Shown in pieces: positions 46,735 through 56,161 of a stretch of DNA of 64,000 nucleotides (the first letter of the stretch is position 1; every line of letters begins with the position of its first letter). The notes beneath the pieces were generated by a model. The model saw nothing but the letters and a program-made list of their open reading frames with translations, had not been told where the DNA came from and did no database searches. Source of the stretch: Corynebacterium sputi DSM 45148. Lineage in GTDB: Bacteria; Actinomycetota; Actinomycetes; Mycobacteriales; Mycobacteriaceae. The stretch spans positions 16,094 to 80,093 of the forward strand of contig NZ_ATYV01000014.1 in the NCBI RefSeq assembly GCF_000427865.1, in the 5' to 3' direction. A program made the position numbers and the translations under genes.

Positions 46735-47871
46735 GTGAGCAGCATCAAACGACATCGCCTGTCTGCCGCGTCGGTCACCATCGTCGCAGCCCTTTTTCTC
46801 ACCGCCTGTGGTGGTGACGACACCGAAGGCGAAGCACCCGGGGCCATGGGAAATGCCACGCCCGCGCCGCTGAGCGCCGAGGCTGGTGAACCGGCCGGTG
46901 AGGTTGCGGAGTTCTCCGCCAACATCACCTCCGCTGTGCGCACTGGCGACCGTTTCCTGAGCCGCGACGGCGACACCCTTTACTCGGGCACCGCCGCGGA
47001 GCCGGACATGAACAGCACGGACATCGCCCCTGAGTGCGGCGAACTGTCCGGCTACCGCAACACCGTGGTGCTGCCCTGCCCGGACGGCATCCACGTGCTC
47101 GCCCCCAACGGCAACACCACCGCCGTGGTTGGCCAGGCGCACTCCTATACCTCTGCAGTCGGGCTTCCCGACGGCCGCATTGCCGGCCACCGCGCCGAGT
47201 CCAACGTCATTGACGTCTACGGACCTGATGGCGAGCAGAGCTCCGACTTCCAGGTCTCTAACCACGGCTCCCAGCTCATCGCTGTGCCCGGTGACGAAGA
47301 CCTCCTGCTTGAGGTCAACTCCCCAGAGACCTCCATCACCGAGGTTGAGCTCGGCGAGGAGCGCTCCGGCTCCAGCCTGCGCGTCGGCCTGGGTGTGGGA
47401 AAGGTTGCCGCCGGCACCAACGGTCTGATCGCTGCCGCCGACACCATCGGCAACCAGTTGATGATCTACACTGCCACCGACGTGATTCGACTGCACCAGT
47501 CCTTCCCTGTCGATGAGAGCCCGTGGGCCGTCACCGTCGACAGCGAGCGCGACCTGGTGTGGATCACCTCCACGGCCACTGGCACCCTCACCGGATGGGA
47601 TGTCTCTAGCGGCACCGGCATCAAAGTCGCCGAGCTCCCCGTCGTCGAGGCGCCTCATTCCCTGACCCGTGATGGCTCAGGCGGATTCGTCGTCTTCTCC
47701 GGTGAGGGACACGGAGTGCAGGCGATCTCCAACGATGACATCGAGGCCGCGATTGAAGACGGCCAGGAAGCCGCCGACGCCGAGCGTGAGCTTCTGGCAC
47801 CATTCGACCCGGTCGACCGACTTCCCTCCGGCAGAGACGGCTCCCAGCAGAGCACCGCTGAGTCCAACTAG
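46735..47871 (+). CDS. Exported lipoprotein with beta-propeller-like repeats
   Basis: 378 residues from GTG 46735. Signal peptide [20 protein letters not shown] with lipobox LTAC, Cys at residue 25, followed by GGDD. The rest is beta rich with recurrent D-x-G turns in seven-bladed-propeller style ([80 protein letters not shown]). It ends in a low-complexity acidic tail. No catalytic motif seen; ligand unknown. pyrD begins 53 bases downstream. Confidence 0.78.
   Translation: MSSIKRHRLSAASVTIVAALFLTACGGDDTEGEAPGAMGNATPAPLSAEAGEPAGEVAEFSANITSAVRTGDRFLSRDGDTLYSGTAAEPDMNSTDIAPECGELSGYRNTVVLPCPDGIHVLAPNGNTTAVVGQAHSYTSAVGLPDGRIAGHRAESNVIDVYGPDGEQSSDFQVSNHGSQLIAVPGDEDLLLEVNSPETSITEVELGEERSGSSLRVGLGVGKVAAGTNGLIAAADTIGNQLMIYTATDVIRLHQSFPVDESPWAVTVDSERDLVWITSTATGTLTGWDVSSGTGIKVAELPVVEAPHSLTRDGSGGFVVFSGEGHGVQAISNDDIEAAIEDGQEAADAERELLAPFDPVDRLPSGRDGSQQSTAESN
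47163..47173 (-). repeat. 11-mer CGTCGGGAAGC, copy 13
   Basis: Exact copy in reverse orientation in the propeller lipoprotein gene, read as Leu-Pro-Asp in [10 protein letters not shown]. Confidence 0.8.
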
Positions 47872-47924
47872 TCTCGCCACCAACGTCCACTTACCGAATC
47901 CACCGATCTCCAGGAGCACCACAG

Positions 47925-49031
47925 ATGCCCAATCAGTTTCGTAACACCGCTTACCAGCTGGCGCTCAAGGGGATGTTCCAGATCGATCCCGAGAACATCC
48001 ACGGGATCATTGGTCTTGGCCTGAAGCCCGTCCAGTCCCTCGGCACTGTCCGACGGGTGCTCGGCAGGTTCCTGCCGGTGGAGGACCCGGTACTCCGCCA
48101 AACGGTGTTCGGCGTGGACTTCCCCCGCCCGCTGGGTCTGGCCGCCGGTTTCGACAAGTCTGCAGAAGCAGTCGATACCTGGGGCCCGATTGGTTTCGGT
48201 TACGCCGAGCTCGGCACCGTCACCGCCCAGGCTCAGCCGGGCAACCCCAAGCCCCGCCTGTTCCGGCTTCCGGAGGATCGCGCCATCCTCAACCGGATGG
48301 GCTTCAACAACCCCGGTGCGGATGACGTCGCTGCGAACCTGAGCACCCGCGCTGGCGACGGCGTGATCGGCATCAACATCGGTAAGACCAAGGTCGTCCC
48401 CGTCGCGGACGCGGTGGCAGATTACCGTTCCTCTGCCAGCACGCTGGGGCACCTGGCGGATTACCTCGTCGTCAATGTCTCCTCCCCGAACACCCCAGGT
48501 CTGCGCGATCTGCAGGCTGTGGAATCGCTCCGCCCGATTCTCGCTGCGGTCCAGGAAGAGACGACCGTTCCGGTTCTGGTGAAGATCGCCCCGGACCTCA
48601 GCGACGAGGATGTGGACGCGGTGGCAGACCTTTCCGTCGAGCTCGGTTTGGCTGGCATTGTCGCCACCAACACGACCATTTCCCGCGAGGGCTTGAAGAC
48701 TCCCGCTGCTGAGGTCGACGCCATGGGCGCCGGCGGTATCTCCGGAGCCCCGGTCGCCGAGCGTGCACTTGAGGCACTGCGCCGTCTGTACGCCCGCGCC
48801 GGAGACAAGCTCGTACTCATCAGCGTCGGTGGCATTGAGACACCGAAGCAGGCCTGGGAGCGCATCACCGCTGGCGCCACTTTGCTGCAGGGTTACACCG
48901 GTCTGATCTACGGTGGACCGGATTGGATTCGGGACATTCACCTTGGCATCGCCGCGCAGATCAATGCCCGCGGCCTGGACGGGATCTCTGAAGCAGTGGG
49001 CTCGGGCCTGTCCTGGGTCGATCTGGATTAA
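47925..49031 (+). CDS. pyrD: Dihydroorotate dehydrogenase (quinone), class 2
   Basis: Membrane-associated FMN enzyme of pyrimidine synthesis; 368 residues. The N-terminal amphipathic segment ([20 protein letters not shown]) is the class 2 quinone-site region. FMN-barrel motifs: [58 protein letters not shown] (catalytic Ser), [23 protein letters not shown] and [20 protein letters not shown] 47925 preceded by CAGGAG at suitable distance. Confidence 0.96.
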   Translation: MPNQFRNTAYQLALKGMFQIDPENIHGIIGLGLKPVQSLGTVRRVLGRFLPVEDPVLRQTVFGVDFPRPLGLAAGFDKSAEAVDTWGPIGFGYAELGTVTAQAQPGNPKPRLFRLPEDRAILNRMGFNNPGADDVAANLSTRAGDGVIGINIGKTKVVPVADAVADYRSSASTLGHLADYLVVNVSSPNTPGLRDLQAVESLRPILAAVQEETTVPVLVKIAPDLSDEDVDAVADLSVELGLAGIVATNTTISREGLKTPAAEVDAMGAGGISGAPVAERALEALRRLYARAGDKLVLISVGGIETPKQAWERITAGATLLQGYTGLIYGGPDWIRDIHLGIAAQINARGLDGISEAVGSGLSWVDLD

Positions 49032-49036
49032 ACCCC

Positions 49037-49047
49037 GCTTCCCGACG
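49037..49047 (-). repeat. 11-mer CGTCGGGAAGC, copy 14 (intergenic)
   Basis: Exact copy 6 bases after the pyrD stop. The remaining 49048-49265 gap has no clear element. Confidence 0.8.
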
Positions 49048-49265
49048 CCCCCAGCCCCACTTCGGCTTACCCCACTACGGGACACCAACTCTGGTGGCGG
49101 AGGTTTTGGCGGCTGCCTCCCCTATTTCTGTCCGCGCAGGTCAGAGTATCTGTTCTGTCGGATCGCTGGTGCAGGGAAGAATTCACCCGCGCGACTAACT
49201 CCTGAGGCTCCCACCCACAGTCGACACTGGTCTTCTATCCAGTTCGATTCTCGCAGGGAGACCTC

Positions 49266-50297
49266 ATGGCCGGCAGTTCCCCGTTTTTCCCCGATTCCGA
49301 TGCCTCTACCGGCGGACCCGAGCAATCAGCCGCACCTACTCACGGGTACAGCCTGAGCAGCCAGCAGCCACGCAGCAAAACCCACAAGCACTCGTACGGG
49401 ATGCAGCAGCCGAGCGAGGTTCCTCAGCACAGTTACGGCCTATTGCCACCGGCTCCGCCGCCTACGGATGCTAACACCCCAGTGAATAACTGTGGCGAGG
49501 AACTCGTCAGTGGGCCTGCCCGATACAGCTTCACGCTGGCGATCTCTGCGGCCGCACGGCGATTACACGCCAATCCACTTCCGTGGCTGGCGCTGGCAGC
49601 AGTCCCCGTTGGGGCAGTTATCATCGTGGTCTTCCTGCGGGAGATCGTGGTGACCAACGAGATTGCACTGTGGGTTGTGGCGGCCTTAATCCTGCTGCTG
49701 ATGATTATTGCTTTGGCGGTGTCAGCGAACGTCTCATTCCGTGGTGCGCTGGACGAGATGGATCTCCGCAAGCCGTCATTGCGTGACTTCTTTCGCGATA
49801 GCCGCTGGGCAAAGCTAAGCGGGACCTGGCTGGTCATCCAGATCACTTTCGCTTTGTGCATGGCCCCTTACCTCCTACTCCTGTGGATGGGAAGTAGGGA
49901 GGCAAGCGAAGGCAATTTTCAGGTGGGCATCATTCTGGCAGGGGTCATCGGCCCTATCTTTTCCCTCGTTCTCATCGCTTGGTTCGCTCCTACCGCTCGC
50001 CTGATGCCCCTAGTCACCGTTGATCAGAATCTCGGAGCATTCGAGGCCTTCGGTGTAGCCGGTGACCTTGTCTCCAAACGCTATTGGCGCGTGCTCGGAT
50101 CAATTTTGCTGATCAACCTCATGCGATTTAGCGGATTTTTCCTGTGCGGTCTGGGGATCTTGTACACCTACCCGTTGGCGCGTCTCGCGGAAGCGCACAT
50201 GTACCGGCAGCTCTCTAAGCGAGCACGGCCGGTTCCGGTGACTTCCCTCAGGGCGCCTGCGTACCAACACTCTTACGGAATCACCGGCACGGTGTGA
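49266..50297 (+). CDS. Multi-TM membrane protein with HSYG tetrapeptide tails
   Basis: 343 residues. Residues 1-75 are Ser/Pro/Gln rich with repeats THGYSL, HKHSYGMQQ and PQHSYGLLPP; the last residues repeat the motif (YQHSYGITGTV). In between are about six TM segments (WLALAAVPVGAVIIVVFLRE; LWVVAALILLLMIIALAVSA; IILAGVIGPIFSLVLIAWFA; FLCGLGILYTYPLARLAEA). The conserved blocks RGALDEMDLRKPSLRDFFRD and YWRVLGSILLINLMRFSGF recur in the genes at 52.6 and 55.1 kb, so three paralogues lie within 7 kb. Function unknown. Its 3' end overlaps the convergent ABC gene by 25 bases. Confidence 0.75.
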   Translation: MAGSSPFFPDSDASTGGPEQSAAPTHGYSLSSQQPRSKTHKHSYGMQQPSEVPQHSYGLLPPAPPPTDANTPVNNCGEELVSGPARYSFTLAISAAARRLHANPLPWLALAAVPVGAVIIVVFLREIVVTNEIALWVVAALILLLMIIALAVSANVSFRGALDEMDLRKPSLRDFFRDSRWAKLSGTWLVIQITFALCMAPYLLLLWMGSREASEGNFQVGIILAGVIGPIFSLVLIAWFAPTARLMPLVTVDQNLGAFEAFGVAGDLVSKRYWRVLGSILLINLMRFSGFFLCGLGILYTYPLARLAEAHMYRQLSKRARPVPVTSLRAPAYQHSYGITGTV

Positions 50298-52600
50298 ATC
50301 CGGCCAGTCAATGCCACATCCACCTGCTGTCCGATCCTGTGCGCTGCAGCGCCACGTTCAGATACGAGGATTTCCTGCCCCTCGGTGAACGTCCGGATTC
50401 GGTAAAGGCTTGATGGCCCACGGAATTCCACCGAGACGATCTCGGCAGTCGAGCCTTCGGACAATGTGAGGTTTTCTGGGCGGATAACTGCATGTACTGA
50501 CCCTTGCGGGCAGTGAGCATCAAATCTTCCGAGGACAGTGTCGACTCCACGACCATCGCTGTATCCAGGAAGTGTGGTGCACTCCCCCAGGAAATTCGCA
50601 GTCCACAGATCCACTGGGGCTGAGTACAGCTCCTGCGGTGTCCCAACCTGCACCAGATGTCCGTCGCGCATGATCGCCACCCGATCGGCCACTGATAACG
50701 CCTCGTCTTGATCATGGGTCACCAACACAGATGCGGTTCCTGACTGACGGAGGATGTCTCGGACCTCGAGACGCAACTGAGAGCGCAAAGAGGCGTCGAG
50801 AGCACCAAACGCTTCGTCCAGAAGCACCACCGTTGGAGCTGGAGCCAATGCTCGAGCCAGGGCCACTCGCTGGCGCTGACCTCCAGATAACTGATCCGGG
50901 TAACGATCACCAAAGCCAGTCAGGGCCACCAGGTCAAGCAGTTCCAATGCTCGGGCCTTCCGGTCGGAGCGGCTAGCACCGCCGAACAACGATGGCTTCA
51001 GTCCAAACTCGATATTCGCTCGAACCCGGCGATGCGGGAACAGCGCCGCGTCCTGAGGCACGAGCCCGACACGGTGTTGCTCCGGAGGCAGGCTGATTGA
51101 GCGGTCGGCGACGACCCGGCCATCAACGGTGATCTCCCCATCGGAAATGCGGTGCAGTCCCGCGATCGCCCGGAGCAGGGTTGTTTTTCCGCTTCCACTG
51201 GGTCCCAGTATTGCGAGGAGTTCGGAGGGGTGGATTGTGAGGTGGACGTCGTGAAGCACGTCTTTTTCTTGTGGCTCGTACGTGGCGCAGACGCCACGGA
51301 CTGTCACTGCAGGAGTGGTGGTGCTGGCTACCGCGATCAGGGTCAGCGCGTACGGGGCGGCGGCTCCGTAGGCGTCAATGTCTGTCAATTGCCATAGCCG
51401 CGTGGCGAGGGTGTCCATTCCGGTGGGCCGCATGATCAGCGTTGCAGGCAGTTCCTTCATGGCCGTCAGCGCCACGAGGAGTGTTCCCGCAAGAATTCCT
51501 GGTGAGGCGATCGGCCCGGTGACTGTCAGCCAGGTACGCAAGCGGCTGCGTCCCAAGGTGCGAGAGACGTCTTCAAGGTTCGCAGGGACCTGAGACACCG
51601 CTGCCCTGGCCGAACCTGCCGCCTTTGGCACAAAGAGGATGCCGTAGGCGATGACCAACAGGCCGATGGTCTGGTACATCCCCGGCGCGAGGGACAGCGA
51701 CAGGTAGACCATGGACAGCCCCATGACGATGCCGGGAAGTCCGTGGCCGAGATAGGTGGCGGTCTCCAACGCAGAGACGGTCCTGGTTCGATACCTGGCA
51801 GCGAGGATTGCTACCGGCAGTGCCAGGGCTGTGGCAAGCACCGCGCCAGCAAGTCCCAACATCACTGTGTTGCCTGCGGCGGCAACGAGCCGGGAGGTTT
51901 CCACCTGGCGGTCCGCGACGCTGCGCAGGAAGCGTTCGATCAGTGCGATGACGGGAAGTCCCACGCCGGCTGCAAACACCACGGTCAAGGTGATGCTGGA
52001 GCTCCAGCGGGCTCTACGGGAGAGGCGAATCCGTTCCGAATCCGTGTCCGCACGGACCTTCTGATCCATCGAAACGCGCCGCCTTAGTAGCCGCTCGCCA
52101 GTGACTAGTGCGACGGCGATGACGACGAGAACAAGTGAGAGCACGATCGCGAGCGAACGGTTGAAGGTTCCGCCGAACGCGGTATGAATAGCCCAGGTAA
52201 AGGACGGGTACCGCATGATGGCAACGACTCCGAAGTCGGAGATCGTATACAGACCGACCAGCAGAGCGCCGGCACCTGCAGCGGGGAGAATCTGGGGGAA
52301 CGTGGCGACGAAGAATGCCCGCCAGGGTGACGCGCCGAGGCTGCGGGCTACGTGTTCCTGCGAGAGGTCCGCGCGTCGAAGCGCAGCGAGGACAGGCAGC
52401 GTGACATACGGCGCAGAGACCACCGTCAACACCAGGAAAGCTCCCCAGAAACCACGCAACGGAGTCACGGACACCCACGCAAATCCCGCGACGTAGGACG
52501 GGATGGCCAGCGGCAGCAAGGTGTCCGGTTCGGACGGGGCTAGTGTCACGATGTCGATTCCAACGTCGATCTGAGCACCTCTGAGGAGTATCCGTTGCAC
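50273..52600 (-). CDS. Iron-type ABC transporter: permease-ATPase fusion, N-terminally truncated
   Basis: 775 codons in one frame. Residues about 25-425 are an FbpB-like permease (LPLAIPSYVAGFAWVSVTPL; second half GNTVMLGLAGAVLATALALP). Residues about 428-775 are an FbpC-like ATPase: Walker A GPSGSGKT at 466-473, signature LSGGQRQRVALARALAPAP, Walker B VVLLDEAFGALD, then a TOBE-like C-terminus. The two are normally separate; here LIAVAS joins TTTPAVTVRG directly. About 100 residues expected before PLAIPSYVAGF are missing, the first 24 codons lack homology, and no substrate-binding protein gene is adjacent. Expression from the weak GTG 52600 is doubtful; probably a decayed transporter. Confidence 0.75.
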   Translation of the reverse strand: MQRILLRGAQIDVGIDIVTLAPSEPDTLLPLAIPSYVAGFAWVSVTPLRGFWGAFLVLTVVSAPYVTLPVLAALRRADLSQEHVARSLGASPWRAFFVATFPQILPAAGAGALLVGLYTISDFGVVAIMRYPSFTWAIHTAFGGTFNRSLAIVLSLVLVVIAVALVTGERLLRRRVSMDQKVRADTDSERIRLSRRARWSSSITLTVVFAAGVGLPVIALIERFLRSVADRQVETSRLVAAAGNTVMLGLAGAVLATALALPVAILAARYRTRTVSALETATYLGHGLPGIVMGLSMVYLSLSLAPGMYQTIGLLVIAYGILFVPKAAGSARAAVSQVPANLEDVSRTLGRSRLRTWLTVTGPIASPGILAGTLLVALTAMKELPATLIMRPTGMDTLATRLWQLTDIDAYGAAAPYALTLIAVASTTTPAVTVRGVCATYEPQEKDVLHDVHLTIHPSELLAILGPSGSGKTTLLRAIAGLHRISDGEITVDGRVVADRSISLPPEQHRVGLVPQDAALFPHRRVRANIEFGLKPSLFGGASRSDRKARALELLDLVALTGFGDRYPDQLSGGQRQRVALARALAPAPTVVLLDEAFGALDASLRSQLRLEVRDILRQSGTASVLVTHDQDEALSVADRVAIMRDGHLVQVGTPQELYSAPVDLWTANFLGECTTLPGYSDGRGVDTVLGRFDAHCPQGSVHAVIRPENLTLSEGSTAEIVSVEFRGPSSLYRIRTFTEGQEILVSERGAAAHRIGQQVDVALTGRIHTVPVIP

Positions 52601-52623
52601 GAGCCGCAGTCACCGCGATTTGA

Positions 52624-53352
52624 TACGCTTTCCCCATCGACGTGGGGTTCTCTCGGCTGAACGCCAATGTCTGGACGTGGTTCGGTATCGCAGCGACCCT
52701 GTTCGTCACCGTGTTTGTAGCCATCGTTGCCATCGGGTTCGGATTCATCTCCGCGATGGCCTCTGCCCTCGACTCGCCGCCGTATGACATCAACGTCACT
52801 ACGACCATCGTGCTGAGCGGGCTTACTGCTGCCCTCATTGGCGCATGTGGCTATCTCGCGTTCACCGTGTCATTGCGCGGAGCTCTCGCGGAGGTGGACG
52901 GGCACAAGCCGACCTTCGGAGCCTTCTTCCGGGATATCCGTTGGGGCTCGGTTCTGCTGTCGTTCCCGATTGTTGCGTGCTTCTGGATTCTCGCTGTCCT
53001 CCCCGCCATCGTCCTATCGGCCTGCGCCTTCATCCTCGCGACGGAAGGGCACGTCGCCGCGTCAGGATTGCTATTTGGAACTATTGTTCCGGTCGCCTGG
53101 ATGTGCGGAATCTTTGCGGTTAGCCCGATGGTCAACCTTATAACCTTGACGATTCTCGAGAATCGCATTGGCACAATTGGAAACATCTCAGCGACATGGT
53201 CACTGGTGAATGGGCACTACTGGAAGGTTCTGGGGACTATGGTTCTCATCAGCCTCATCCGAACAACCGGCTTCTTGCTGTTTTTCGTCGGAGCGCTCTA
53301 CTCATACTCCGGCGCCTCTGTGGCCACTGCCGATATGCCTATCGCCAATTGA
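52624..53352 (+). pseudogene. Truncated, frameshifted paralogue of the multi-TM family
   Basis: Homology to the genes at 49266 and 55135 begins abruptly after a TGA (YAFPIDVGFSRLNANV against MEPISIAFKRLNANF) and continues through RGALAEVDGHKPTFGAFFRD and YWKVLGTMVLISLIRTTGF. The N-terminal Pro/Tyr-rich part and normal start are missing. Near 53335 the frame ends ATADMPIAN-stop, while the next frame continues the family's YRQL motif (YRQLTNMALPAPATPV), so a short indel has broken the C-terminus. A GTG at 52642 could start a 236-residue remnant. It lies head to head with the truncated ABC gene. Confidence 0.72.
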
Positions 53353-53376
53353 CCAACATGGCCCTCCCGGCGCCGG

Positions 53377-54897
53377 CTACCCCAGTTTCCCGGACAGCTT
53401 ATCCAGCCGCTCTTGACTGGGCCCGTCCAGTCCAATGATCTCCACGGAGACTCCCCGGTCTCCGAATTTCTGGATGATGCTGTCCAGTGCAGCGACGGTC
53501 GAGGCATCCCAAATCCTCGCGGTGCTCAAGTCGATGAGGACCGAGTCAACATCCTCGGTGTAGTCGAAGGCATAGACCAGGTCGTTGCTCGAGGCGAAAA
53601 ACAGCTGTCCGTCGACCCGATAGGTCACCGAGCGCGGATTCCCATCAGCGGGGACCTTTTCTATGTCCACTACACGAGCGACTCTGCGGGCGAACATCAC
53701 CATGGCAGAGAGGACACCAACAGCAACTCCGATTGCGAGATTGTGCGTCAACAAGGTCGCGGCCACCGTGATGATCATGACCGCCGATTCACTGATGGGC
53801 ATTAGCCTCAGGGTTTTCGGGCTCACCGACCGCCAGTCGAAGGACATGACGGCGACGACGACCATCACTGCGACCAGTGCCGCCATGGGAATCATCCCGA
53901 CAATGTCTCCTAGGGCAAGGATGAGGATGAGGAGGAAGAAGCCGGCGAGGAACGTCGATAAGCGGGTTCGTGCCTTCGACTCTCGGACGTTAATGAGCGT
54001 TTGGCCGATCATGGCGCAGCCACCCATGCCGCCGAAGAAACCGGTGACGATGTTCGCGACGCCCTGGCCCCATGCCTCGCGGGATTTATCTGAGTGATTG
54101 TCGGTGATGTCGTCCACAAGCTTGGCGGTAAGCAGTGACTCCATAAGCCCCACGAACGCCATGGCCAGTGCAAACGGGGCGATGATGGCAAACGTTTCAA
54201 TCGTCAAAGGCACATCTGGAATGAAAAGCTGGGGAAGGCTATCTGGAAGTTCACCCTGGTCAGAGACCGTCGGGATATTCAGGCCGAAGGCAAGAGTCAC
54301 CGAGGTGAGGATGACGATGGTGACGAGGGGTGCGGGAATGGACGTCGTTAAACGCGGGAATCCCACCATGATGAGAAGGCCAAGCGCGAACACCGGGTAG
54401 ACCAGCCACGGAACCCCAATGAGATGCGGAATCTGCGCACTGAACACGATGATGGCCAGCGAGTTCATGAAACCGATCATCACACTGCGGGGAATGAAAC
54501 GCATGAGCTTCGCGACGCCCAGAAGACTCAGCGCAATCTGAAACACCCCAGCAAGCAGCACAGTGGCGATGAAGTACTCGACTCCATATTCCCGGGCAAC
54601 AGGAGCAATCACCACCGCGACGGCGCCAGTTGCCGCGGAGATCATCGCGGGGCGTCCACCGGTGAAGGAAATGACGATCGCCATGATGACCGAGGCGAAC
54701 AGCCCTATCCGAGGATCCACTCCAGCTAAAACTGAGAAAGCGATCGACTCCGGAATGAGCGCGAGCGCAACGACGAGTCCGCCGAGAACTTCGATTCTCA
54801 GACGTCGGCCTGAGGAGAATGCAAAGCTAAATGAGCCGACGACACTGGTCGGCGCTCCTTGGACATCTCGGCCGGGAGTGGTTTTCTGGCTGGTCAT
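53377..54897 (-). CDS. SulP-family anion transporter with STAS domain
   Basis: 506 residues, 10-14 TM segments. GGLVVALALIPESIAFSVLA and GVDPRIGLFASVIMAIVISF are the SulP phosphopantetheine-like motif region. VGLMESLLTAKLVDDITDNH and GFFGGMGGCAMIGQTLINVR form the conserved core, and the last about 100 residues are a STAS domain (RVDGQLFFASSNDLVYAFDY; IDLSTARIWDASTVAALDSI). Family members carry sulfate or bicarbonate; the ion cannot be assigned from sequence alone. Confidence 0.9.
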   Translation of the reverse strand: MTSQKTTPGRDVQGAPTSVVGSFSFAFSSGRRLRIEVLGGLVVALALIPESIAFSVLAGVDPRIGLFASVIMAIVISFTGGRPAMISAATGAVAVVIAPVAREYGVEYFIATVLLAGVFQIALSLLGVAKLMRFIPRSVMIGFMNSLAIIVFSAQIPHLIGVPWLVYPVFALGLLIMVGFPRLTTSIPAPLVTIVILTSVTLAFGLNIPTVSDQGELPDSLPQLFIPDVPLTIETFAIIAPFALAMAFVGLMESLLTAKLVDDITDNHSDKSREAWGQGVANIVTGFFGGMGGCAMIGQTLINVRESKARTRLSTFLAGFFLLILILALGDIVGMIPMAALVAVMVVVAVMSFDWRSVSPKTLRLMPISESAVMIITVAATLLTHNLAIGVAVGVLSAMVMFARRVARVVDIEKVPADGNPRSVTYRVDGQLFFASSNDLVYAFDYTEDVDSVLIDLSTARIWDASTVAALDSIIQKFGDRGVSVEIIGLDGPSQERLDKLSGKLG

Positions 54898-55091
54898 GGC
54901 CCTCCTGTGACAGGTGATTCAGAGACGATCCAATGTAGTCCACCCGTGGCGCAGGGCCAATAAAGGCGTTGAATGAAACCTGAATACACCCTAAGCTGAG
55001 GTTTTACTTAGACCCTGGAACTGAGTATCTAGTTAGTGATTGACATGGTTCAGCCCGCGGTGGACCAGAAGGTGTCTCCGCGCCATCGAGC

Positions 55092-55109
55092 TTGTGTCAA
55101 TTGTGACAA
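55092..55109. promoter_or_regulatory. Partial palindrome upstream of the 55.1-kb membrane gene
   Basis: TTGTGTCAATTGTGACAA is symmetric at 14 of 18 positions around CAATTG and lies about 25 bases before the start codon of the downstream gene. A possible operator; the regulator is unknown. Confidence 0.35.
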
Positions 55110-55134
55110 TCACATAATCCACGAGGAGGCAGTG

Positions 55135-56088
55135 ATGACTGACCCCAATAATCCCTATGACCCCTACCGTGACAACTCCGGAAATCCCTTCAACCAGGAC
55201 AACTCCGGTTACGGATACCAGCAGAACCCGGGCTACGGCTACCAGGAGAACGCCGGTTACCAGAGCCATGACATCGGACCCGGTGTCGGCCAGCCCGGCG
55301 GCGAGCTTCCCCCGACCAGCCCGGTGTTCGCCGGACCTGCGCCCTACCGCGCGATGGAGCCGATCTCGATCGCCTTCAAGCGCCTGAACGCAAACTTTGG
55401 CGCATGGGTGCTCTTCGGCATTGCCGGTTTTCTCATCACCGCTGTCGGCACCTGGTTCTCCATGCCCGAAATTCCTGACTTTAACGACCCGGCCGCAGTC
55501 GAGGCCTATGCAGAGGCTTCGACGACGTCCAGCTTCGTTTCACTCTTCGTGGTCATCCTGTCGATGCTCCTGACGATCTTCCTGTACCGCGGTGCCTTTG
55601 AGGAAACCGACGGCCGCAAGCCTGCCATCGGTGACTTCATTAAGATCTCCCGCTGGGGCAGCATCATTGGAATTTACGTCCTGCTGTTCATCGCGTCGTT
55701 CGTCATCGTCATCCCGGGCCTCCTGCTGGTCGTCGCAGGCGGCGCAATGTCGATTTCCAGCCCCGGGGCTGGCGTTGGCCTGATGTTCATCGGAATCATC
55801 GTCATGCTGGCAATGCTGCTGGCCTTCGTTCCGATCGCCACGATGGTTCCGCTGGCTGTCATTGACGGCCGCACCACCGTCACCAAGTCCTTCGGATTTA
55901 TCTGGGCTGCGGTCAAGCCGGTCTTCTGGAAGGTCCTGGGCACCCTGATTGTCCTCGGACTGATCAACTTCGTCGGAGCCATGCTGTGCGGCCTGGGTCT
56001 GATCTACACCATGCCGCTGTACTCCATCGCCGTGGTTGTTATGTACCGCCAGGTCATCGGCGGACGTCGCCCGGTCGTTCAGGCCTAA
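55135..56088 (+). CDS. Multi-TM membrane protein with Tyr/Gly/Asn-rich N-terminus
   Basis: 317 residues from ATG 55135, preceded by GAGGAGG at 5 bases; an in-frame start 99 bases upstream lacks such a site. The first 70 residues are low complexity with tandem units (NSGYGYQQNPGYGYQENAGY). Six TM segments follow (FGAWVLFGIAGFLITAVGTW; FVSLFVVILSMLLTIFLYRG; GIYVLLFIASFVIVIPGLLL; GVGLMFIGIIVMLAMLLAFV). Paralogous to the 49.2-kb protein through RGAFEETDGRKPAIGDFIKI and FWKVLGTLIVLGLINFVGAM. Function unknown; the cytosolic or surface location of the Tyr-rich tail is undetermined. Confidence 0.8.
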   Translation: MTDPNNPYDPYRDNSGNPFNQDNSGYGYQQNPGYGYQENAGYQSHDIGPGVGQPGGELPPTSPVFAGPAPYRAMEPISIAFKRLNANFGAWVLFGIAGFLITAVGTWFSMPEIPDFNDPAAVEAYAEASTTSSFVSLFVVILSMLLTIFLYRGAFEETDGRKPAIGDFIKISRWGSIIGIYVLLFIASFVIVIPGLLLVVAGGAMSISSPGAGVGLMFIGIIVMLAMLLAFVPIATMVPLAVIDGRTTVTKSFGFIWAAVKPVFWKVLGTLIVLGLINFVGAMLCGLGLIYTMPLYSIAVVVMYRQVIGGRRPVVQA

Positions 56089-56108
56089 GACACCGACCGA
56101 ACGACAAC

Positions 56109-56146
56109 AAAGCCGGTCCCACCATTATTGGTGAGACCGGCTTTTT
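56109..56146 (+). terminator. Rho-independent terminator, probably bidirectional
   Basis: AGCCGGTCCCACC pairs with GGTGAGACCGGCT (one mismatch) around ATTATT, followed by TTTTT on the plus strand. It lies between the convergent 55.1-kb gene and tpx; on the minus strand the stem is followed by a shorter TTT. Confidence 0.9.
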
Positions 56147-56161
56147 GCTGTGCTGGTGCGA

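Noticed and set aside
49360..49450. Short DNA repeats near the start of the 49.2-kb gene as a CRISPR-like array
   Set aside because: They are in-frame codons for the HSYG tetrapeptide repeat, with irregular spacing.
52014..52838. 274-codon minus-strand frame across the ABC permease 5' region
   Set aside because: Reads the permease and the paralogue in wrong frames; no coherent protein.
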